DNA of 64,000 nt, taken from contig NZ_CP036264.1 of NCBI RefSeq assembly GCF_008035925.1, positions 4,214,402 to 4,278,401 on the forward strand, read 5' to 3'. Both the position numbers and the translations under genes were made by a program. The notes under the pieces are model-generated. The model saw only the letters and a list, made by a program, of their open reading frames with translations. It was not told the DNA's origin and searched no databases. Origin of the DNA: Stieleria maiorica. GTDB taxonomy: Bacteria > Planctomycetota > Planctomycetia > Pirellulales > Pirellulaceae. Positions within the stretch are counted from its first letter, which is position 1; every line of letters starts with the position of its first letter. Positions 50,183-57,736 of this stretch are shown here, piece after piece.

Positions 50183-50463
50183 GTCTTCGCTCCGCGCAAC
50201 CGAGTCTCTGGATCACCCCTGAGGTGAAAACGAACTCAGCCGCCCGATCGGTCAGGGTCGCAAGGTCGATGGCAGTAAAAAGCCAGCCTCACAGCTCTCA
50301 TTCCGTTTCGCGAATCGGGGCACAACTGTATTGACGTTCATGCTGCCAATTCCACGTTGTTTCATCGCATCACAGCGAATTCCTGCAGTCGCTTTGGCTC
50401 GCCGTTGCACCACTCCCCTGATGGTACCGTATCCCCATCGCGTTTGCGCGGGATTCTCGAATA

Positions 50464-50553
50464 GGGCAAAACGATGGGGGCAAAACGATGGGGGCAAAAC
50501 GATGGGGGCAAAACGATGGGGGCAAAACGATGGGGGCAAAACGATGGGGGCAA
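50464..50553. repeat. 14-bp tandem repeat (GGGGGCAAAACGAT)
   Basis: Five perfect copies (50476-50545) flanked by a 12-nt partial copy before and an 8-nt partial copy after. No spacers are present, so it is not CRISPR. It covers the place where the 3' end of the sulfatase relic should be. I recall similar 14-mers from other Pirellulales genomes. Confidence 0.95.
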
Positions 50554-51028
50554 CCATCTGCGATGCGATGCGGTGACGTCGACAATTCGGTTGTCGCCGG
50601 CGAGATTGGTCCGCTCATTTGGATCGGCGTCGTGATCATAAAGTTCCTCGCTGCCGTCTGCGTAACGGATGTACCACCAGCGGTCGCTGCGGACGGCATG
50701 GTTTCCGCGTTGATACGTCATCAGCGCAGGTGTGTCCCAACGCGCTGATGGATCTCGCAACAACGGAACGATGCTATGCCCGTCGCATCGCGGTTCGGCG
50801 GGCAGCCCGCAGAGATCCAGTAGCGTCGGATAAAGGGCGGTCAGGTCGATCGGTTGATCGCAGCGGCCGCCCGGCCGGGTGACCCCCGGCGCGACGACTC
50901 AGATCATCGACGACCAAGAAAAGCACGTCGGGGCGATCAGATGCTCGCCCGACTTGGGCGTCGACGACGCCCAGGAGAATCAGCAGGCAGATGCACCGCG
51001 CATTGCGGTGCGTGGGGAGAGACATCAC
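50554..51028 (-). pseudogene. Sulfatase remnant with internal deletion
   Basis: From ATG 51028 the frame gives a signal peptide and the sulfatase N-terminus (MMSLPTHRNARCICLLILLG, then ASDRPDVLFLVVDDL with the metal-binding Asp pair). In the next bases a shifted frame continues as VVAPGVTRPGGRCDQPIDLT, ALYPTLLDLCGLPAEPRCDG and later RSDRWWYIRYADGSEELYDH, DADPNERTNL: the C-terminal part of a formylglycine sulfatase. The middle (usually about 300 residues, including the C-x-P-S-R active site) is missing and the junction near 50,895-50,905 changes frame; GTCGTCG occurs on both sides of it. The last codons run into the 14-bp repeat. It cannot give an active enzyme. Confidence 0.85.
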
Positions 51029-51137
51029 GGTTGCGATCCGTTGGATCTCCAGAACTGAAGTTGGATCGTTGGTCTAACCCCTGGACGGATCGGTGCGTGG
51101 CACCGAGGCCGGTTCCCGCGTCAACCGTTGGACCGGG

Positions 51138-51689
51138 CTAGAACAGAAAACCGTTGATGCTGGCTTGGACTCCTGCCGTCGTGGGGTCTCCCGAGAGTAC
51201 GGCGAACGGATCATCCAATCCCGTGGCGGAGCCCATCCCGATGAATCGACCGTTTTGATCTCGAAAAACAACCAGGATCGAAGTCTCGAACACGATCGGC
51301 TGTCCATCGGGACTGTAAACCAACGGATTCAAATCGAACCCCAAGAATTCACCCTGGATCGTTCTCCCGGATTGCGTCTGCCACGCGAACGAGCCAGTGA
51401 ATTGGGCGTAGATTCCAAAGATCGGTTGGAAAAAGGCGCAGGTGTCCGCCGTTCCGGTTCCGAAAAAATTCCCGATCCCGGTGGCGTGGCCGAGAAAGTC
51501 ACCCGGTACATCGTGAAACGCAAGACCCGGTACGGGGGTCAGGCAGATCGTGGCGTCATTGGGGTCCACTGCATGATGAAAGAATTGAAACTCGCCCGAG
51601 AGTATCGTCGGTGAACCGGCATTCGCCGTTCTCGCATCGAGTGACAATGAAGCAATCAGAAGGCATATCAGCGGAAGTACACGCGTCAT
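51138..51689 (-). CDS. Secreted hypothetical protein (183 aa)
   Basis: Starts MTRVLPLICLLIASLSLDAR; a Sec signal peptide ends near ANA (residue 24). The mature part is beta-rich and Phe/Gly-rich (LGHATGIGNFFGTGTADTCA, FGIYAQFTGSFAWQTQSGRT) with two cysteines, and no catalytic motif. The pattern of G-x-A-T-G-x-G and T-x-x-G-x-F resembles small exported beta-sandwich proteins, but I do not recognise the family. It stands alone between the sulfatase relic and the NTF2-like gene. Confidence 0.7.
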   Translation of the reverse strand: MTRVLPLICLLIASLSLDARTANAGSPTILSGEFQFFHHAVDPNDATICLTPVPGLAFHDVPGDFLGHATGIGNFFGTGTADTCAFFQPIFGIYAQFTGSFAWQTQSGRTIQGEFLGFDLNPLVYSPDGQPIVFETSILVVFRDQNGRFIGMGSATGLDDPFAVLSGDPTTAGVQASINGFLF

Positions 51690-51925
51690 CAGGTTGTCCT
51701 AAGCAGTCGTTGGTGTCGTCGGCAGGTGCCGCACTCGGCACTCCACCATCGGGCCGCGTCCGCCCGGCAAGCGATGGCTTGCCGGGGGGCGGTGGGCTAG
51801 TCATAGGGGACCTGAACGCTCGTCGCAAGTTGATTTACAGCGATGATTGAGATGTCGCCCTTACCGCTGTACGACGCGTCGGCCGTCGCCGTGGGCGGCC
51901 GACATTGCGATAAAATGAAGACTGT

Positions 51926-52396
51926 CTATTTGACACGTTCTTCCAGACCGGGATGGTCGGCGGGGCGGGGACCGAGTGGCCAGTGGAACTTCCGCTCCGA
52001 CGGGTCGATCGCGTAGTCATTGATGCTCGCCTCGCGACGTCGCATCAATCCGTCGTCGTCGAATTCCCAGTTCTCGTTGCCGTAAGCGCGAAACCAATTG
52101 CCCGCGTCATCGTGGTACTCGTACTGAAACCGAACCGCGATCCGGTTGTCGGTGAATGACCACAATTGCTTGGCCAGGCGGTACTCACGTTCTTTGTCCC
52201 ACTTTCCGGACAGGAACTCGACGATCTGCGGGCGTCCTTCAACAAACGTTTCGCGATTTCGCCAGCGACTGTTCTGCGAGTAGGCCAGGGAGACACGCTC
52301 GGGGTCGCGCGTGTTCCACGCGTCCTCGGCGGCTCGGACTTTCTTCAGCGCCGTTTCACGGGTAAACGGCGGCCGAATGTCAGTTGGCTTTGCCAT
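51926..52396 (-). CDS. DUF1348 / NTF2-like (SnoaL-like) family protein
   Basis: A 156-residue soluble protein beginning [20 protein letters not shown]. The family pattern is clear: [40 protein letters not shown], and [20 protein letters not shown], all typical of DUF1348 in the NTF2 fold (cone-shaped barrel with a pocket). Function is unknown; NTF2-like proteins often bind small ligands or act as isomerases. It is 57 nt downstream of the carboxymuconolactone decarboxylase gene on the same strand, probably one operon driven by the candidate sigma-54 promoter at 53111. Confidence 0.85.
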   Translation of the reverse strand: MAKPTDIRPPFTRETALKKVRAAEDAWNTRDPERVSLAYSQNSRWRNRETFVEGRPQIVEFLSGKWDKEREYRLAKQLWSFTDNRIAVRFQYEYHDDAGNWFRAYGNENWEFDDDGLMRRREASINDYAIDPSERKFHWPLGPRPADHPGLEERVK

Positions 52397-52453
52397 GTTG
52401 GATTCCTTGAGAATGAAAATGAATCGGATTGGGCGGTCGACCTGGGGAGAGAA

Positions 52454-53038
52454 TCAAGCGACGCTGCAGCTATCGCTGTGGCAACCGCAGGTCGCCGACG
52501 ATTCCAGCGGTTCGGCGGGCGGGAAATCGATCTCGGTCTCGGCGACATGATTGAAGTAGTTGGTCAACAGATTCAGCGCCGTGTTGGCGACCACTTCGGC
52601 GATCTCACCACCGGTCAATCCGGCTCGCCGGGCCGCGGCGACTTGATTGTCGGACACCAGGCCGCGTGCTTCGACCAGCTGGGTTGCGAGCTTCAAAACC
52701 GCATCGGACTTTGCGTCGGCGGCAGTCGCCAATCGGGCGTCGCGGATCTGATCGGCCGACAGTCCGACCATCTTTCCGATCGCCGTGTGGGCACTCAGGC
52801 AGTAGTCGCAGCGATTGGCCTGACCGACCGCCAGTGCGATCTGTTCACGCTGCTTGGTCGAGAGATCTCCCGAGGCCAAGGCGCCGCTGAACTTCAGGTA
52901 GGCGTCCAAGACGGCCGGTGCGTGGGCCATCGTCGACATCATGTTGGGGATCATGCCCAGCTTGGACTGAACGCCGCCGAGCAGTTCTTTCGCCGTGCCG
53001 GTAGCTTCCGCGGGGTTGATCGGGTTGATTCGTGCCAT
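52454..53038 (-). CDS. Carboxymuconolactone decarboxylase / AhpD-like family protein
   Basis: A 194-residue protein starting MARINPINPAEATGTAKELL. The AhpD-like redox motif is CDYCLSAHT (Cys77, Cys80, His84), preceded by SGALASGDLSTKQREQIALA as usual in alkylhydroperoxidase-like members; KLGMIPNMMSTMAHAPAVLD is also typical. These proteins reduce peroxides or serve as thiol-redox partners. The C-terminus carries an additional cluster of three cysteines (CGCHSDSC), not needed for the fold, which might bind metal. It is transcribed divergently from the sigma-54 activator at 53259. Confidence 0.88.
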   Translation of the reverse strand: MARINPINPAEATGTAKELLGGVQSKLGMIPNMMSTMAHAPAVLDAYLKFSGALASGDLSTKQREQIALAVGQANRCDYCLSAHTAIGKMVGLSADQIRDARLATAADAKSDAVLKLATQLVEARGLVSDNQVAAARRAGLTGGEIAEVVANTALNLLTNYFNHVAETEIDFPPAEPLESSATCGCHSDSCSVA

Positions 53039-53110
53039 CGTTACGTTTCCTTGATCTTGGTGGAATGGTTTGCAAGCAGCGGAAGTCGTTGCTTGTCGCG
53101 ATCCCTTTAG

Positions 53111-53126
53111 GCACGTTGCGGGCCAA
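53111..53126 (-). promoter_or_regulatory. Candidate sigma-54 promoter for the AhpD-like/NTF2-like operon
   Basis: On the minus strand the region reads TTGGCCCGCAACGTGC, with TGGC at -24, GC at -12 and the required GG-N10-GC spacing; the inner bases are weaker than in the sites of the first 16 kb. Transcription would start near 53,099, about 61 nt before the ATG at 53038. Confidence 0.5.
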
Positions 53127-53195
53127 ACCGATCAAAAACCTCTAAGTGGATACTGGCAAAGGGCTTGTGGCGATTCTGTCGTGTTCTCTAGTGTT

Positions 53196-53224
53196 ACGAA
53201 AAATCGTTGTTTACGAAATGTCGT
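53196..53224. promoter_or_regulatory. Tandem ACGA-N4-TCGT palindromes, candidate activator sites
   Basis: ACGAAAAATCGT (53196-53207) and ACGAAATGTCGT (53213-53224) are two inverted repeats of the same type, 17 bp apart, each preceded by TT. They lie about 100-125 bp upstream of the predicted sigma-54 start of the AhpD-like gene, the usual distance for an enhancer site, and just before the activator gene itself. Confidence 0.6.
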
Positions 53225-53258
53225 TTCTTATTCGCGAGTTTTCGTGTATCTTCCAGCG

Positions 53259-54884
53259 ATGCTTGAAGAAAAGTCCCCACTGATCCGCGAGCCGAAACGC
53301 TTGCTGCTGGAAATGGCCCAGCGTTTGAACGTGGACGATGCGTTGAAGTTGATCGTCGACCACCTTGCCGCGTCACCGGCGGTGGCGTTGGTCCGCATCT
53401 GGCTGATCCGACCGGGGGCGGGCTGTGAGACCTGTCCGCTGCGTCGAGAATGTCCCGACCAGACCCGCTGCCTGCACTTGGCCGCCAGTGCGGGGACGTC
53501 GTCAGTCGATGCGCAATGCGACCTGACGCGCACCGACGGCGCGTTTCGAAGGTTTCCGATCGGGGTGCGCAAGGTCGGTCGCATCGCGGCGACGGGGGAA
53601 GCCTTGGAGGTCGGCAATCTGTCCGGCCGACCGGATTGGCTGGTTCATCCGGACTGGGCACAGGCCGAAGGCATCCGAGGTTTCGGAGGACAGCCGTTGG
53701 TCCATCGCGGTCAGGTTCTGGGGGTGTTGGCCGTGTTCAGCCGCACGACGATCAACCAAGAGGACTTGGAGTGGTTGCGGACGATCACCAACCACGCGGC
53801 CGCTTCGATCGCCAACGCGTCTGCGTGGGAAGAGATCGAAACGCTGCGACGGCGGTTGGAAATGGAGAACGACTATCTGCAGGAAGAGGTGCGATCGCGA
53901 AACGCGTTCGGCGACATGGTCGGCAACAGTGCGGCGTTGCGGAAGGTTGCCGAGCAGATCGAACTGGTCGCCCCGACCGATTCGACCATCTTGGTGACCG
54001 GCGAGAGTGGGACCGGCAAGGAACTGGTCGCCCGCGAAATCCATCGGCATTCGGCTCGTCGTGATCGACCGCTGATCAAGGTCAATTGTGCGGCGATCCC
54101 GCGCGAGTTGTATGACAGCGAGTTTTTTGGGCACACCAAAGGCAGTTTCACCGGTGCGTTGCGTGATCGCGTCGGGCGATTCGAGCTGGCCGACGGAGGA
54201 ACCCTGTTCTTGGATGAGATCGGTGAGATTCCGCTCGACTTGCAGAGCAAACTGCTGCGGGTGCTTCAAGAAGGCGAACTGGAACGCGTCGGCGAAGAGC
54301 AGACACGGCGTGTTGATGTTCGCATCATCGCGGCCACCAATCGCGACTTGAAGGCGGAGAGCGAGGCGAAGCGGTTCCGCGGTGATTTGTATTATCGGCT
54401 GAGCGTTTTTCCGATCGAGTTACCACCGCTTCGGCAGCGCAAGGAAGACATCCCCTTGCTGGCCGAACACATCCTTTCCCAGCACGCCCGCAAACTGGGG
54501 CGTGAAATGCCAAGGCTGACGAAGGCAAACGTGCACGATCTGGAACGTTACGATTGGCCCGGCAACATCCGCGAGTTCCAGCATGTTCTGGAACGGGCCA
54601 TGATCACCTCCAAGGCGGGGCGGTTACGCTTTCAACTCGATCCGACGGCCACGCCAAGCCACCGATCGGCAAGTCGTCCGCCCGGAGCGATGCGGCCGAG
54701 CGATGGGGACGACGTGATGACGGTCGGTCAGATGCGTGAACTGGAAGCGGCCAACATCCGCCGTGCCCTGATGCGAACCCATGGAAAGGTGTCCGGCGTC
54801 GGCGGAGCCGCGGAGCTGTTGGGCATGAAGCCGACCACGCTCGCGTCACGTATCAAAAGCTTGGGGATCGATGTGCGTCGGTGA
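53259..54884 (+). CDS. Sigma-54-dependent activator with cysteine-rich GAF sensor (NorR/Fis type)
   Basis: The ATG at 53259 (MLEEKSPLIREPKRLLLEMA) gives 541 residues; the frame is open earlier, but that part spans the palindromes. Residues about 20-190 form a GAF domain with Cys56, Cys59, Cys65 and Cys71 in GCETCPLRRECPDQTRCLHL, a spacing that could hold an iron-sulfur cluster or metal. A helical linker follows, then the AAA+ domain about 220-450: Walker A GESGTGKE, the sigma-54 contact loop GSFTGA (Ser in place of the common Ala), Walker B GGTLFLDEIGEI, and RIIAATNRDL. A Fis-type helix-turn-helix closes the protein (LELEAANIRRAL-like and AAELLGMKPTTLASRIKSLG). It should activate the divergent AhpD-like operon in response to redox or a small ligand; this target is inferred from position. 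Confidence 0.88.
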   Translation: MLEEKSPLIREPKRLLLEMAQRLNVDDALKLIVDHLAASPAVALVRIWLIRPGAGCETCPLRRECPDQTRCLHLAASAGTSSVDAQCDLTRTDGAFRRFPIGVRKVGRIAATGEALEVGNLSGRPDWLVHPDWAQAEGIRGFGGQPLVHRGQVLGVLAVFSRTTINQEDLEWLRTITNHAAASIANASAWEEIETLRRRLEMENDYLQEEVRSRNAFGDMVGNSAALRKVAEQIELVAPTDSTILVTGESGTGKELVAREIHRHSARRDRPLIKVNCAAIPRELYDSEFFGHTKGSFTGALRDRVGRFELADGGTLFLDEIGEIPLDLQSKLLRVLQEGELERVGEEQTRRVDVRIIAATNRDLKAESEAKRFRGDLYYRLSVFPIELPPLRQRKEDIPLLAEHILSQHARKLGREMPRLTKANVHDLERYDWPGNIREFQHVLERAMITSKAGRLRFQLDPTATPSHRSASRPPGAMRPSDGDDVMTVGQMRELEAANIRRALMRTHGKVSGVGGAAELLGMKPTTLASRIKSLGIDVRR

Positions 54885-54895
54885 GTCGTGATTGG

Positions 54896-55024
54896 TCACA
54901 GCCAACCGAGGTCGACGTTCAGCGTGCAGTTCTCGCAGATCATCAACTGGACGTGTTCATCCAAATCGATCTCGGTGTACTGCATCGCGCCTCCAAGCTT
55001 AAACAGCTTGATCAAATGTAGCAT
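54896..55024 (-). CDS. Possible small CxxC protein (42 aa, or 29 aa from an internal ATG)
   Basis: On the minus strand ATG 55024 opens MLHLIKLFKLGGAMQYTEID, and the frame ends LMICENCTLNVDLGWL before TGA at 54896. The internal ATG at 54985 has a perfect GGAGG 4-8 nt upstream and may be the true start. A CxxC pair and acidic character suggest a zinc or redox mini-protein. It converges with the sigma-54 activator with an 11-nt gap. Support is the ribosome site and protein-like composition only. Confidence 0.4.
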   Translation of the reverse strand: MLHLIKLFKLGGAMQYTEIDLDEHVQLMICENCTLNVDLGWL

Positions 55025-55113
55025 GATCTCGCATTGTCAGGGGGGCGTACCGCGGCACCGTCTGTTGAGACCGGTTCGCCAGCAGGATCGTTGATCGATC
55101 AAGGCCGAATGCA

Positions 55114-55143
55114 GCTGTTCGAAATCTAAAGGAAAGCTATAAT
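55114..55143 (+). promoter_or_regulatory. Sigma-70-like promoter of the small lipoprotein gene
   Basis: A perfect TATAAT at 55138-55143; the -35 region around 55114-55121 (GCTGTTCG) is weak. The start site near 55150 would be about 37 nt before the ATG at 55187. Confidence 0.45.
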
Positions 55144-55186
55144 TTGGGCCTGTTTAAAGTTTTAACGTCTATTAAAGGACATGTTG

Positions 55187-55375
55187 ATGAAGCGTTTGAT
55201 CGCAACGTTATCGTTCGGGCTGTTGTTTGTTTCTTTGACCGGTTGCCCTTCGCCAAGTCCGGACGCGGTGACTGATGCGGACCAGTCCGCGATCGACGCC
55301 TACTTGGCCACCGAAGCCGAGGAGCAAGCGTCATTGCAAACCGAGATGAAAGATTCTGCGAAAGCTGCCAAGTAG
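55187..55375 (+). CDS. Small lipoprotein (62 aa)
   Basis: Starts MKRLIATLSFGLLFVSLTGC; Cys20 sits in a perfect lipobox (LTGC). The mature part of 42 residues is acidic and Ala-rich (DAVTDADQSAIDAYLATEAE) and likely helical. ATG 55187 is preferred over ATG 55181 because AAAGGA lies 8 nt upstream. Small lipoproteins of this form are frequent in planctomycetes, with unknown role. The hairpin at 55601 is some 225 nt downstream. Confidence 0.75.
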   Translation: MKRLIATLSFGLLFVSLTGCPSPSPDAVTDADQSAIDAYLATEAEEQASLQTEMKDSAKAAK

Positions 55376-55600
55376 CGTCTTCGACGCTCGGTTTTCTTCG
55401 TGCGATGGTCCTTCCGGGCTGTCGTCCGTGGAACTCTGGATAATGAACCGGAAAGGACGTCGTATAACCATCCGTTGATTGCGTCTCACCCGATCGGCCA
55501 GACAATTCGAATATGCCGCGTTTCGCTTCAGCCATGAGCGCGGCGGTCGCTCAAGGCGACACGCCATCAGTTGCTGAGTCTGTTTCTATTCTGGCGCACG

Positions 55601-55638
55601 AAAAAACTCTCGGGCTTTTGCAAGCCCGAGAGTTTTTG
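55601..55638. terminator. Bidirectional rho-independent terminator
   Basis: AAAAACTCTCGGGCTT pairs with AAGCCCGAGAGTTTTT around a TTGC loop: a perfect stem with A and T tracts on both sides, able to work in both directions. It is 44 nt beyond the stop codon of the minus-strand DUF1559 gene and also closes the plus-strand lipoprotein unit. The 305-nt gap around it holds no supported gene. Confidence 0.9.
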
Positions 55639-55681
55639 TTTGAATTCCGTGTTGCCGAAACGGCAGCGAATCGGGGTTCGC

Positions 55682-56938
55682 TTATTGATTCAATTGTTCT
55701 TGAATCGTTTCGCGAGATGCCCGCGTTCCGAGAGCACCCCAAAGTCCGTAGGGGCTTTGCGATCCGGGTGACGAAGTGGGGTCGGTGGGCGTTTGCCAAA
55801 CCATTTCGTGGTGCGGGTCACCGGCTTCGATCGAGTCGGTGATGAAGATCACCGCCCCGTCAGCCAACAGGATGTGAGCCCCGCCCTGGTGTCGACTCGA
55901 CGGCGGGAACATGCCGGTTTGGCCCGAGTTGTTTCCGCCACCGATCGGTGCGTTGGGCGGAAGAATGGTGTGACAGCCGCTGAAGTTGGGGCGGAAGTCG
56001 GCCCACTTGAAACCGCGTCCGTTGTTCGCGTTTTCGGTCGGGGTTGCCGGTGCCCAGTAGCGCGGTCGATCGGGGTCGATTTGGTTGTTGTCGATGCAGT
56101 AGCTGGGGTTCAAACGGATTTCGTTGGGCGGGTTGCCGTTGATGCTTTGTGTCCCGCGGGTATCGCGGTCGCCCAGGTCGGTCAGGATTTCCCCAAACGC
56201 GATCGTGTTGGACAGGCCATCCAAAATGTCACGGAATTTGGAGTCTTTGTGCGGCACGAAGGTCCCACGGTCGGCGGCCAGGGAGCGTTGTGCCCAGCCG
56301 GAGTTGGCGACGACTTCACCGCCCTGCGCTGCCTGGTGCTGCTTGGGACCGCGGACGGACCATTCCATCGAATCGCCCAAGCAGGCCGCGTAGTTGGTAC
56401 GACCTTGGGCCGGCAGTCCGACGCCGGGGTCGCTGGGGCATCGCAGCATCGGGATCTCGGTGACCCAGGGCCGGTACTGGATGAATTGAACCGTCGGGCC
56501 CATCGGAGGCCACGCAACCGACAGCGGCGTCCCCGGGCTGAGTGCGTCGACGAAGCTCGGATTGGAGATCTCGTCCCACAGGGCTTGTTGTTCCATGAAC
56601 GGCGTCAACCCGATCAGCGCGCTCAGACGCCATGCGTTGGAGTCGCCGTAATTGGTCCACCAGTTTGTGGTGGCCGCGGTCGTGCCGAACGGAGCCGCTC
56701 CGCCGTCCGGGCTGCCCGTTCCCACTCCGTGGATCGGAAGTTGTTTGTAAGCACTGTGGTAGTTGTGCATCGCCAACCCCAGTTGCTTGAAGTTATTGCT
56801 GCAACTCATTCGGCGAGCTGCTTCACGTGCTGCTTGGACTGCAGGAAGCAAGAGTCCGACCAGAATTCCGATGATGGCGATGACAACCAGAAGTTCCACA
56901 AGGGTAAAACCGTTGCTCATCCGAGCGGGACGCTTCAT
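55682..56938 (-). CDS. DUF1559 family type IV pseudopilin-like protein, copy A (418 aa)
   Basis: Begins [20 protein letters not shown] with the prepilin cleavage site G/FTLVE (residues 10-15) and a hydrophobic helix to about residue 32, then the planctomycete signature [20 protein letters not shown]. The C-terminal half has the DUF1559 marks [20 protein letters not shown] and GGAHILLADGAVIFITDSIE. DUF1559 proteins occur in dozens of copies in planctomycetes; they are probably exported, pilin-like and envelope-associated, with unknown function. It is a close paralogue of the gene at 57737-58993, and the upstream DNA is also similar, so the pair arose by tandem duplication. Confidence 0.92.
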   Translation of the reverse strand: MKRPARMSNGFTLVELLVVIAIIGILVGLLLPAVQAAREAARRMSCSNNFKQLGLAMHNYHSAYKQLPIHGVGTGSPDGGAAPFGTTAATTNWWTNYGDSNAWRLSALIGLTPFMEQQALWDEISNPSFVDALSPGTPLSVAWPPMGPTVQFIQYRPWVTEIPMLRCPSDPGVGLPAQGRTNYAACLGDSMEWSVRGPKQHQAAQGGEVVANSGWAQRSLAADRGTFVPHKDSKFRDILDGLSNTIAFGEILTDLGDRDTRGTQSINGNPPNEIRLNPSYCIDNNQIDPDRPRYWAPATPTENANNGRGFKWADFRPNFSGCHTILPPNAPIGGGNNSGQTGMFPPSSRHQGGAHILLADGAVIFITDSIEAGDPHHEMVWQTPTDPTSSPGSQSPYGLWGALGTRASRETIQEQLNQ

Positions 56939-57146
56939 TTAAAGATCTCTGTAGATAGTGCGAAAGGTGAATTGGAGTGTCAACTGAGTGAACCTACGTC
57001 TTGGTGGCCAAGTTTCGGTCGATCAGCTGGCAAATTGAAAAGAAAAGAATGCAGCGGCCGATGACGTGATAACGCTAACCATGTGGTGTTTTTGGCGTAC
57101 TTCCGTGGTGGATCGTCAAGCCGTGATGTCGCTAGCCTTCTTAGCC

Positions 57147-57178
57147 ATAGATACTTTCCAAACGAATCGCTACGTCAA
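57147..57178 (-). promoter_or_regulatory. Candidate promoter of DUF1559 copy A
   Basis: On the minus strand TTGACG (57178-57173) is followed after 18-19 nt by TATCTAT (57153-57147). The same elements at the same distance are found upstream of copy B, which supports function. It implies a leader of about 200 nt. Confidence 0.45.
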
Positions 57179-57684
57179 GGGTCCGAGACGGAAATATCTT
57201 TGCCCTTAGAATTTAAATGTGCTGCGCAGCCCTAATGTCTCGGTTAACGCGATTGAAATTCACGCTACTAAAAAGAGATTTAACAAGCTCGGTTGTCGAC
57301 TCCTCCGCCTAAGTTGCAGATTTCAACATAGCAATCTTCATAAAAGAGAAATGTTGCTCCGTAGAGCATCAAGCGATAATGACGCCACGGCAGCTATCGA
57401 ATCATCAATGTACTAGCGACGTGTGATAGTGATTCCCCCTGCGCTATGGTGTGCTAATCAGGTGAACCGTCGGTCACCCGGAATGATGGATGGTGGTGGC
57501 AGGTCCGTCCTCCCCCTGCCGTTGGCTCTCGGCCATCGTGAATGGGCGAGAGTCAATAACATCGGCAACGGTGTCAAACGATTCGGCAACCGTTGGTGTT
57601 TAGCCTGCAGGCGATTCCGCGTCGCTGCGATGCAGCAACACCGTGCTGCTCGAGGGACCCACCGGCTGACGACGATATCTCACT
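57179..57684. other. Intergenic region between the two DUF1559 copies
   Basis: About 500 nt. The part 57180-57420 is AT-rich and without supported genes. The part 57420-57684 is GC-rich, and frames there lack ribosome sites. It may contain remnants of the duplication event. Confidence 0.45.
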
Positions 57685-57720
57685 GGTCTGTCCGGATCCG
57701 TTGGTCTGTCCGGATCCGTT
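57685..57720. repeat. 18-bp direct tandem repeat
   Basis: TGGTCTGTCCGGATCCGT occurs twice in perfect succession, 17 nt after the stop codon of DUF1559 copy B (minus strand). Two copies only, function unclear. Confidence 0.9.
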
Positions 57721-57736
57721 GCGGACGTGAATCGGG

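Noticed and set aside
50380-50412. TTTGGCTCGCCGTTGCACC as sigma-54 promoter
   Set aside because: Spacing one base too short and no plus-strand gene follows.
50464-50553. Short tandem repeats as CRISPR array
   Set aside because: The 14-bp units are contiguous without spacers and there are no cas genes.
52166-53110. 314-codon plus-strand frame opposite the AhpD-like and NTF2-like genes
   Set aside because: Both minus-strand genes have clear family motifs; this frame is composed of their complement and crosses their boundary.
55793-57064. 423-codon plus-strand frame opposite DUF1559 copy A, with a similar frame opposite copy B
   Set aside because: It is the mirror of a conserved family gene, and the frame in copy B is broken up; no protein-like motif.
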